A stretch of 64,000 nucleotides of DNA. Origin: Auricularia sp. M13. Its lineage: Eukaryota; Basidiomycota; Agaricomycetes; Auriculariales; Auriculariaceae. The stretch is taken from NCBI GenBank assembly GCA_037042915.1, contig CM073194.1, positions 2,542,001 through 2,606,000 of the forward strand, written 5' to 3'. The notes beneath the pieces were generated by a model. That model was not told where the DNA came from and made no database searches. It saw only the letters and a program-made list of their open reading frames with translations. The translations under genes and the position numbers were made by a program. The first letter of the stretch is position 1. The number at the start of each line of letters is the position of its first letter. Positions 42,907 to 53,400 of the stretch are shown here, in pieces.

Positions 42907-43550
42907 GCAATCGATCTGAGAGTGAGCCGATATGCACATACGATGCACCAATGTGCACGGTCATCTTCAGGCGCTGATTATTCACCACGGCCCGGTATGG
43001 ACTGGATTGGTGCAGGACAACGCGGTCAGGACCTGAGCGAGGAAAGTCCTACTTCAGTCTGTAACTCTCACTCCACATCTGCCAACTGCTCATGTGGGAT
43101 TTGTCCTCGTCAAGTTTGACGGCGGGCAACATCGCTGCACCAAATCCTCGTCTGGATACGGTGCCCAGGCTGAGATCAATAACATTTCCTAATCCCCATC
43201 AGCACGATGGGCAGAACCGCGAAGGCGTTAAAGGCCTGATTGAAGGCTCTGATTTACGACGAGTGGCAACGTTGTAAAACTTTCGTTCATCTATTCGGGT
43301 AGTGAAATACGAAACTGAGCCGATGAATCAATGCGCGATTGGATGATGAAGCGAGAGAGGAAGCGTGCGACTACGGCCCAATGCAACCAGAGAAGATGCA
43401 AACCCAAAGCCTTCGCCGCGTTCGTTAATGGCCAATAACAACCGCGTGCACAGCATCTCGTACGACGAATAACGCGGAAAGTCAACTCGATTGAAGCCTG
43501 TCGCTCACAATCAGCCACTGCGCATCGTTAATCTTGTGCTACCCTAGGCA
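42907..43550. other. No gene seen
   Basis: There are short frames only, with no recognisable domain or repeat. Confidence 0.4.
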
Positions 43551-44260
43551 CTAGGAGATATCGTCAGCGGCCGGGACGAAAGCGACGGTCCAACATGCCC
43601 ATCGCCACCAACGCGCAGATGGCAGCCGCGGTCCCGTGCGAAGAGAACTCCAGGAATGGCACGGGCATGATATGGTGAATCTGGAGAAATTCACCCATGG
43701 GAAGATAGAATCCGAACCTTGAGTGAGAGACGAATTGGGAGCATGGCGCCGACGGCGGCGGAAAGGTAGTAACGGTGAGGTTGAGGCGGAAGATGATATA
43801 ACCGGTGGATGAGCGCTCGATGCGACCTGCATACGGGTCGGGGCGGCCGCGCTGTTGGCTTATGGCCTCTACGCTGTGCCACAGGCTAGCTCGGCGCGGG
43901 GTTCAGCATCTCAGACTTTGGGGAACAGAATTGATGTGCTTCATTGCGGTGCATAAGAATAAGGGCGCGAGAAGCAAATCATGGTACCCACATTCCCATG
44001 ATCTACCGTGTCGGTCCTCTTATTCCGCGATCATGCACCGTACCTCACCGTGGTGGTCATCTCTGAGTTAACTGGCCAGTTGAGAACCGGCCCTCTCCAG
44101 CACTTGAAGCGATGAAACCTCGTACACCGACACAATGAATTCACGGGGTAATGATAGACTCTGCGCAGCGACAGACGAGCAGAAAGGTTTTACACAAGTC
44201 GTCTAGAAGCGTGTGACCGCCAAGACGTGCGGCGAGTGGAGCGTGCGGCCTGCCTGCGTG
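43551..44260 (-). repeat. Inverted duplication E, copy 2
   Basis: This is the reverse complement of 5143-5940 with moderate divergence. It ends near the TGTGACCGCCAAGACGTGCGG motif, which also occurs in family A. Confidence 0.65.
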
Positions 44261-44389
44261 ATTATCACAAGACGCGGTACGACACGACATTTTTGCAGTT
44301 TGGCAGGCTGTTACAATGGACTTGTGGGTGAAGCGGGACTGGCACCTGCATTCGGCGCGACTCGCCCCACGCGCGATCGTGCATCATCG

Positions 44390-45795
44390 CTCGCTCCCTC
44401 GTGGCATATAAGCGCCCTGTGCGCGCTTCGCGATCCTCAATTCTGCTCGTCTGATGGCTGGTTCACGCTCGCACTTGTCACCTAGGATTTCTCCGACTCG
44501 TGGTACAAGTGCGCGGGAGGGCAACGGCCCAGTCACACCGGCTAAAACGCACACATATCGGCCTTCACGTCCCCTCAGCAAAGCCCACAAGACCCGGTCC
44601 ATCCGGAGATAGAGGGTGGATAGAGCGGCGGTTACAACTAAGAGTGACCAGGCGCTCCAGACTTTTCTAATACTAAACAATCTCATCCAGGAAACAAAGC
44701 GTAGCATGGTGCCGCAACAGTCCAACCTGTCAGCAACGAGGATAAACGGTGGAGGTAGGAAACGAAAAGGACGTTGCAGCATGGAGCGAAGCTTGGCGGC
44801 TGCTCGACTCGGGAAAGGGACAATACAACCTTGGACAGATTCAGGCCCCCGCCGGCGCTGGTGTAGATCATACAGATGATACACCACACTTCGTCTGGAA
44901 GCGTGTGACCGCGAACGCGTGCGGTGGATGGAGCGCAACCAAAGCGTAGCATGGTATGCAGGCTGCCGAGCGCCGGTGTGATCGTCGTCCGGGGCTGACT
45001 CAACACGGCATTGCATGTGACAGACGGCGCTGGTTGACGAGCCGCGACGACTGGATGTGGATTTGCGAGACTCCGAAATGCTCGACCCTGTGCTTATCTG
45101 CAGTGTAGATCGAGATAAAGAGGCCATCCAATATCGCAGACGCATTTATAAATGCAGGATAGAACACATCGACAATTATTTTGCAGGCGGGCCAGATATC
45201 GTAGCGCATGCGACTTGCATGAGTCAGGCGTAAGGCGATTCACAGCTCGAAAGTAAGGATGGAAAGGGTCAAAGCGCGGGAAAGCATAGAGCACGAGGGA
45301 CGGCGACAGCCCAGCCTGTCTAGTCATGACCGGGACGCAGCGGCCCAGCAGTTCGAGCGGCAAGCGCTGGCGCAAGCGGCGAGCGCTAGCATCACTCGTA
45401 GGGCTACTTGGTAGCGGGTGTTGAATGTTATCCGGGGTCAATGCGCCTGGATGGCGGTATACCGCAGTGCGCGCGGCGTCCAGGGTGCTGCTTACAATAG
45501 AAAGGAGAAAATCGAAGGACAAGACACGGTTCGGCCTGCTCCGAACTCCGACGGTATCTTCTTGCTCGCACCAGGACGTCACTTTGCTCGCAGTATTGTT
45601 CATCGCGCAGGAGATCTTATCGAAAGGGCTGCGCAAACAGGACCGGGAATGGCGCGGGTGGATTCGTGATAAATGCGACCAAGTCGCCCTCCACGCACAG
45701 CGTGCAAGAGCAAGCTCAATTGGGCTCACGATTATCGCTAAGATATGAAGCCATCGGCCCGTGTGATGACACTGAGCGGAGGTCACACGGGCATA
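44390..45795 (-). repeat. Repeat family A, copy 5 (longest copy)
   Basis: This copy covers the whole span matched by copy 1 plus an extra ~150 bp near 44700-44840. A CATATAAGCG TATA-like site at 44406-44415 on the plus strand is followed 38 nt later by an ATG at 44453, so the family's own gene, if any, may read in that direction. The frame after the ATG is open for about 50 codons and unrecognised. Confidence 0.75.
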
Positions 45796-47283
45796 CTGTA
45801 TACTGTCTTGGGGAAAGTCGCAGGTCTCGGTCTCCTTGCTACGAAATCTTTGCGCGCGGCCCTGGGGAATTCTACATCTCCTGCAAGCCCTGCGCCCGGT
45901 CTGTGCTCGTCATAGGCCATTTGAACAGTGCAATTCTGACGCCGAGAACGTACTGCGCGCCCGAGCACGTAGCAGCAGTCGATAATAACCTACTGTACCG
46001 CTGCGTAGACGCACTGTTCCCTCGCGGGAGCAGTCACATATCGATCTCACATCTGCGAACCACCGGGGAGCGAGGAAGCCGTGCATTGCGAGTCTCCGGG
46101 TACTGTTCGGCGTATAGTGCCTCATTATGCCTCAGTATGCAACTCGGAGACAGCAGCGAGGGGAACGTTGCTTGCGACCTTTGCACCCTCCGGATGCGAC
46201 AATCTGATCGTGGCTCATTTCTCTAGTTCAGGCGTCGCGTCATGATCGTCTAAACCGCTCCCAAATCGCGTCCCGGCCCATGTGTTCCAAAGTCATCTCG
46301 ATTGCGGCGCAGGTTCTCCTCGCCGTTGTACTCTACTCGCTACCTCCGGGACAGGCAAATGCATACTACATGTGAAACCACAACCGTCATTCGCTCTCGC
46401 CTCGCGCACCCCCCCCCTCCACCTACGTCTTTCGCGACAACCATAGACGTGTGAACGGTTTGCCCGGCAATTCTGCTCGTCCTCGTGATGTGGTACTCCA
46501 CCCGCACCCCGCGATTGAACACAGGCATGGCATATTGGCTGAAAGCTCCACGCGCAGCTGGCGCAGCCTGCGCAGCCTGCACAGCCTCTGCCGGCATGGG
46601 GAAGGCTCGCTGTTACTCGCTCAATCGTGATCATACATACTACAGGAGTCTGGCTTACCGCCTCATACGGGACGCTCTCGGGATGCCTGGCTGCATAACT
46701 GTCGGCCTCGGAGCCCGTGGTATCCTTCGTGCTTACGGCGCAGGGCTGGAAACGTTGCACCGTGAGATCGAGAGACTCCTGAGGTGGCACAGTCTAAGCA
46801 GACTCACGCCATGTGCAGTAACGATTTGTGAGGTTTCGTGAGCTTGGTGGGTCGGGGTAAAGTCGGGCTGACTGCGACTTGATTATTGGCGGCAATGCCG
46901 ATGTCTAGCTGGAGACTGTTCGTCATCGGGAATCACAGGTTGGCGGCGATGGCACTCAGATTTTGCTGCCTGGGAATATATACGCGGCTTGGGCTCAAAA
47001 GACAGCTTGTCCGCCTCGAACAATGGTTCGCGTGAGATTCGTGGCACACAGAATGCAACTAACGCAACGAAACGTCCTAGGCTATTCAAACGTGTATATT
47101 TGAGTTCACGATTACGAGAATGGGACTTTCATTTCCTGCAAGAAGCTGGACACCAAGCGAACGCCACATCGGAGCGGGGGTCGACACGAAACCTTGTAGG
47201 ATGTACACGCGTTTGAATGTGATTTCAAAGAAGAAGTGACAATCGATTATCGACAAGCGCGTCTTCCTCCATATTGCCAGCCT

Positions 47284-47707
47284 TCACCACAAGAACAACC
47301 AGGCCAACCCAAGTCCCACAAGAATCCAAAACCCGAGCGAAATAAAGACCGTAATGCACGACGCTGCTATCGCTGAGTCCTGATCATGATCATTTGACTT
47401 TCGGAGATTAACCTTAAGCGCGACCGGCGCTCGTGAAACGATTATAAGACTTACCTCCGTGACATCGGTAGTAACACCGAAATGTAAGAGATGCGGACTT
47501 TCCTGTATGTGCGTCCCACGCGAGATCGTGGATTCGGTACCTGCTGCCTGTCAGATGGCTATCCGAATTTCCACAGACAACGCCGGACCGTTAGTTTCAT
47601 TCACGACATCGTAGATCGTGCCGTCTGCGCTCGTCAGCGCGAAAGAAGGATTCTGTGGCGCTTATCGAGTCGCGCTCGGGATACTCGTCTTGTCCTCGAC
47701 CAATCAT
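47284..47707 (-). pseudogene. Second copy of the minus-strand small membrane-anchored gene
   Basis: This is equivalent to 13838-14262 with the same TATA box (47756-47762), intron and C-terminal membrane segment. Two single-base losses in exon 1 (near 47637 and 47670) change the frame relative to copy 1. They may be assembly errors. Confidence 0.55.
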
Positions 47708-47964
47708 ATCGAGAGATTGTGGGAGTTTAGATCTTTTGGCCGCCTGAGGCAGCGCTTATATACCCCCCAGGCCCTTGATCAGCACTGAGGGCGCCGTCAT
47801 AAGGCCCTATCTCAGCAACAAGCCTGGCTGTTGGCAGAACGCATCGCCACAGCACGGTTTGTCGATCCTCGGGAATTATTGCGCACAGGGTCCGGCCCGG
47901 AATTGCCCTATAAAGCAAGCCACGCAGAGGGGGAGGGCGCGCAGATTCTGTGGATAGCGACGAC

Positions 47965-48419
47965 ATGTCCGAAATAGCACTCTCCTCAGCTGCGCCTACA
48001 GGGCCTAAGAGCAAGAGTCAGGAAGTAGAAAATGAATCTGCAAAGCGTCACAAACTACTGTTCAGGAGGGTTACAACCATGGCACGGGGGAGCTGGGATA
48101 TGCCATTACCAGCGAAGCGGACGGTAGCTACAGCTTGCTGCACTCCTCATGGTGCAGGAATAACATAGACGACAGATTTATCACTAATAATTGCGCGTGA
48201 GATTCGCGTCGTAGATAGTCACGGCGAACTATCAGTTGAGCTCTATACGGACATGACTGAGGTATGCATTCGCCGTTCTTGTTCCCCGGGGCTGACCTAT
48301 CTCAGCCGGGACTGATGGTCAGGCGGGTGTCAAAGGATATCTTAAACTGTCAGTTCGTCACCATCATGGTTGCAGTGCTGCTTATGGCAGGAAGTGTGAC
48401 TCTGTGGCTATGGAAGTGA
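47965..48419 (+). pseudogene. Second copy of the plus-strand small membrane-anchored gene
   Basis: This is equivalent to 14520-14977 with identical introns and last exon. One G less in exon 1 (near 48070) shifts the frame after L-L-F-R-R. Other differences are in an intron or silent, so a sequencing error is a real alternative to decay. Confidence 0.6.
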
Positions 48420-48835
48420 TGTAGGGTGTACATGATGTAGATGGTAATTAGCGAGTAATGGACAATTTTTGGAATTCAAAGTAAAGGTCGGCAGACAGAC
48501 TACGGAGCTCGATGCCAGCTTCCAGGCCTACGCGGAATCCTCACTCAACACTGGGATATATCTGTGATCCGCGCCGACAGATTGCTCAACAGCGATTCTT
48601 ACAGATTCTCATGTCAGTGCGGAACTCCTCCAAGCGCTACTAGGTGACATACGGCTCGGAGCTCCCACGTATATGAACAGGAACTTCCTAAGCAGCTGAA
48701 GCCGTTCACGTGACGAATGAGAGCGGGGCATGCGGGCACTGCTTTGGGGCTGGGCGCAGCGCTCGCAGGTGGCGGTCCAGATCAGATGAGAAGCGCAACG
48801 ATTGGCGATCCTTGCAGGGGTTGACGAACATTCCC

Positions 48836-49118
48836 TGTTAGTGACGGCGGTTGAATACATCCGGGACACGCGCAAGAGTATAGAGAAATCAGGGGAAGCG
48901 CAGCGATTGGGATTCATCATCATCATCAGCAGCGATTGGCAATCCGTGCAGGGGTTGGCGAATCTTCGCGCCGATCCCTGGTGCCGGCGTTGACCGAGGC
49001 GCGCTCGCTAAGCGGCGCAACGACTATGCATAATTCAAGATGCACAGCGTATATGTAGGCGGCTCTGCGCTTTTCCATTTGCTTCGTACCTCGCACCGCG
49101 CTTCAGTACGACGGCAGG
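48836..49118 (+). promoter_or_regulatory. Promoter/5' module of the second RhoGEF copy
   Basis: This is a diverged relative of the C module. It contains a partial internal duplication of a GAAGCGCA(G/A)CGATTGG(C/G) block, an (ATC)4 stretch near 48915-48926, and the GGCGCTCGC-type remnants that lead to the ATG at 49119. Confidence 0.5.
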
Positions 49119-50337
49119 ATGCCCGAAATGGGCACTGACAAGGTGCGCTGCCAGCCTCGGGTCATGCGTTCAACTGCTGACTCGCCGTTCCGGCTGAAAC
49201 TCACTGTGCTGTATCCGGATGGCCAGTCAACATGTACTCATGCTTACAGGTCGACGCTGATTACGGTAGGCTTTTCTCGCTGTTGTCGACAATGTCTAAA
49301 GTTACCACTGATGAACCATCCACGCAGGACGTCCATGCACTTGAGCACGCTTCGATACGTCCGTGAGGGCGCGCGCCGCAGTTACTTATCGACGCTAAGC
49401 CTATTTCCCGAGCTACCATACGTCGACTCTGCCAGATCCCGGCGAACGACCCACCGTCACTTCCAAAGGCCGCGAAAGTCATATTCGAATCTGAACGTAG
49501 ACTGCATGCGCTCTCGAAACAGTGCACTCCGAGCAGGCTTACGTCAGCTACCTCGCCACTTTGAATCACATCTATCTTGCCGCATTACCATCTGTACTGC
49601 CCAAGGTCTGGGCTTGTGGCGCGCAACTCTGCCGATCTGCTGGCCTTCCATACGGCATTCGCGCAAGCTATCCCTCATTGGCTCCCTGCGCTGAAGACGA
49701 GGAGTCAGGGACGCCATTCAGACCATTGCGCAGGCCTTCATCGATCTCGGTGGGGGTTCAATCTGTCCGGTGCGGTAGGCGCAGTGCGCTCATTGTTAGC
49801 AGGCCAGATTTCTCGCTTTACATACCGTATTGCCATGGTCACTTGGCTGCGGCTGAGGCTCTCCGTCACGTCGGACGCGAGTACAATTCTCCGGAGTTTG
49901 AGAATTTACCAACGGCTGCCTCCGCCCTCCAGCTTCAACAGCATCCTGCCGCTGCCCCGGCGGTATCCACCTTAAGGTTCTCCTCTCTCGGTTCATTCTT
50001 ATTCCGCAAGAGCCGCCGGGCATCCCCAAGTACATCTGCCTTCGCCACTTTCCTGTCCCACGCAGCTGTGACCCAGCATCGAGCACCCCCCACCTTTCCG
50101 TGCCACCAAGGGCGCTCCGCTTTGCTGACCTTCTCATTAAACCCGTACAACGTATATGCCGATATCCCCTTTGCTGTCCCAGCCCGCGTCCGCCTCCCCT
50201 CCTCCGGTGAGCCATTGGCACCCTTGAAGAGAGATGACGATCTCATCCATTCTCAGACCGGGAAAAAGGATTTGTTACCCAATGCGATTCAGGCCATGCG
50301 ATCTGCTGCTCAAGCCGCAGACGAGGCAATTCATGAA
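49119..50337 (+). pseudogene. Second RhoGEF copy, cut by the assembly gap
   Basis: This inverted copy of 25950-27170 begins with M-P-E-M-G-T-D-K and the GTGCGC donor. It carries the DH region in several frames because of indels relative to the first copy (for example the L-P-S-V-L-P-K stretch shifts where copy 1 stays open). It ends at A-I-H-E where the N gap begins. As assembled it cannot encode a complete DH domain. Confidence 0.7.
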
Positions 50338-50437
50338 NNNNNNNNNNNNNNNNNNNNNNNNNNNNNNNNNNNNNNNNNNNNNNNNNNNNNNNNNNNNNNN
50401 NNNNNNNNNNNNNNNNNNNNNNNNNNNNNNNNNNNNN
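50338..50437. other. Assembly gap, 100 N
   Basis: There are exactly 100 undetermined bases, which is a conventional scaffold gap of unknown true length. The left side is RhoGEF copy 2 and the right side starts inside a satellite unit. Confidence 0.99.
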
Positions 50438-53400
50438 TATGACCCCCAGTGTCCCGACATGGTGCGCAGAGAAGTTTCAGGCCTCGACGAGCGCCAGGGA
50501 CGAAGCGAGACACACTTTGGCATGTGCAGATCTTGCAGCAGAGTGCGATCAGGTCTGGACACGGTCCCTGCAGATCCCAGGCTTCCAGTGCATCGGATCG
50601 GCGTCTTCGGCAGCTGTCAGGTCATATATGGATGTCTCTGACTCGGTCCCACGAGTCTCACGATCTGCCTTCGACACTTCACAGCGCAGTCAAAACTCGA
50701 TCGGCAGGGTTCGTATTTTGGCACCGCCCATCGGATGGTCGTCCAGCACGCCGGGAAGACTCCGGAAGGTAACCTCGGCAGGGTCTGCGGTCGCCCATTT
50801 CGGATTTTGTCGCGTCGGCGGAAATTGCGCGTTGCCATGACGGCGCACAGCCTCGCAAAGGGTACCATCGCGTAGACCCTCGCGAGAGCTCCCCGGATAT
50901 ATATGGGTGTCCGACGATCGGGGTCCAACTGGGGTCGCAATTGGCTCTTGTCGGTCCCTTGTCCATCATTTGTCCATCATTTGTTGGTGATCGGTCGGGT
51001 TCATGTCTGGAATGGGTTTGCTCTTCGTCCCGTGGTTTCAGCTGCACTCCTCGTTGCGCTACGGCTCCTTGTTGAGCTCTTGTCCATCATTTGTTCATCA
51101 TTCGTTGGTGATTCGTTGGGCTCTCGTCCAGAATGCGTTCGCTCGTCGTCCCGCGAGTTTAGCTGCACCCTCGCGGAGATACGGCTCCTTGTCCGGGTTT
51201 CGTGACATCGGCAGGTATTTCGGGTTGCTTTGGCAACGGACGGCCGAGGTAGCGACACCATCGCGTAGCCACGATCGTCAGCCTTCCGGAGATATATGGC
51301 TGTCGGGGTGTCTGCTCTCATTTGGAGTCCCTGGAAGCTCTTGACGGTCTCTTGTCGGACAAATGATGGACAAATCGCGGACAAGTGATGGACAAATGAT
51401 GGGCAAGTGATGGACAAGGCCGAAAGCTGCCAGGGGCCAGGGGCACAAAATTCACGCACCAAGTGCCGGAATGTTTTCTGGGGCTCGATAAATTCCGGCA
51501 CCAATTGCGTCCCCTCAAGCTTTTCGAACTGCCGGGCCCAACATGATTTTGGAGTCGGCGCCAAGCCCCCTTCCTTGTTTCCGTGGCGCAGGAACCTTTT
51601 GGATCTCATACCATGAGATGGGCACGCTTCCAATCGGCTTAGCTGACAAAACCAAGTATTAATAGGTTGAGTGTGACTTCCTTTCTCCTGGCCAAAGGTC
51701 GAGGATGCTCAGACTATCGGCAGAGTCCTTTTGCCTTCTGCCAGCCAAACACAGCCGATCGGTGGGCAGACCGACAGGCTCCCGAGCCGCGCACCCCCAA
51801 AGCCCCCAAATCGAGGCCAGTCCGACAGCGTCGGCGGGCTTCGGATTCTGCGATTTTGTGCCTTTTCCCCTGGATATGACCCCCCAGTGTCCCGACATGG
51901 TGCGCAGAGAAGTTTCAGGCCTCGACGAGCGCCAGGGACGAAGCGAGACACACTTTGGCATGTGCAGATCTTGCAGCAGAGTGCGATCAGGTCTGGACAC
52001 GGTCCCTGCAGATCCCAGGCTTCCAGTGCATCGGATCGGCGTCTTCGGCAGCTGTCAGGTCATATATGGATGTCTCTGACTCGGTCCCACGAGTCTCACG
52101 ATCTGCCTTCGACACTTCACAGCGCAGTCAAAACTCGATCGGCAGGGTTCGTATTTTGGCACCGCCCATCGGATGGTCGTCCAGCACGCCGGGAAGACTC
52201 CGGAAGGTAACCTCGGCAGGGTCTGCGGTCGCCCATTTCGGATTTTGTCGCGTCGGCGGAAATTGCGCGTTGCCATGACGGCGCACAGCCTCGCAAAGGG
52301 TACCATCGCGTAGACCCTCGCGAGAGCTCCCCGGATATATATGGGTGTCCGACGATCGGGGTCCAACTGGGGTCGCAATTGGCTCTTGTCGGTCCCTTGT
52401 CCATCATTTGTCCATCATTTGTTGGTGATCGGTCGGGTTCATGTCTGGAATGGGTTTGCTCTTCGTCCCGTGGTTTCAGCTGCACTCCTCGTTGCGCTAC
52501 GGCTCCTTGTTGAGCTCTTGTCCATCATTTGTTCATCATTCGTTGGTGATTCGTTGGGCTCTCGTCCAGAATGCGTTCGCTCGTCGTCCCGCGAGTTTAG
52601 CTGCACCCCTCGCGGAGATACGGCTCCTTGTCCGGGTTTCGTGACATCGGCAGGTATTTCGGGTTGCTTTGGCAACGGACGGCCGAGGTAGCGACACCAT
52701 CGCGTAGCCACGATCGTCAGCCTTCCGGAGATATATGGCTGTCGGGGTGTCTGCTCTCATTTGGAGTCCCTGGAAGCTCTTGACGGTCTCTTGTCGGACA
52801 AATGATGGACAAATCGCGGACAAGTGATGGACAAATGATGGGCAAGTGATGGACAAGGCCAAAACGCGCTTTGCACGCAGAGTGCCGTGGGGCTCGCAAA
52901 ATTCCGGCACCAACCCTCAATCGAACTGCCGGGCCCAACATGATTTTGCGAGTCGGCGCCAAGCCCCCCTTCCTCGTTTCCGTGGCGCAGGAACCTTTTG
53001 GATCTCATACCATGAGATCCGGGCGACATATTAATAGGTTGAGTGTGACTTCCTTTCTCCTGGCCAAAGGTCGAGGATGCTCAGACTATCGGCAGAGTCC
53101 TTTTGCCTTCTGCCAGCCAAACACAGCCGATCGGTGGGCAGACCGACAGGCTCCCGAGCCGCGCACCCCCAAAGCCCCCAAATCGAGGCCAGTCCGACAG
53201 CGTCGGCGGGCTTCGGATTCTGCGATTTTGTGCCTTTTCCCCTGGATATGACCCCCCAGTGTCCCGACATGGTGCGCAGAGAAGTTTCAGGCCTCGACGA
53301 GCGCCAGGGACGAAGCGAGACACACTTTGGCATGTGCAGATCTTGCAGCAGAGTGCGATCAGGTCTGGACACGGTCCCTGCAGATCCCAGGCTTCCAGTG

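Larger units (their letters stand above)
44833..48835 (+). repeat. Segmental duplication D, copy 2
   Basis: This is a near-exact copy of 11380-15395. Relative to copy 1 it mostly lacks single bases, often in G/C runs (for example in the GGAGGGG, CCCCGGGGGG and GTCGGCG contexts), and has only a few substitutions. It contains second copies of both small membrane-anchored genes. Confidence 0.92.
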
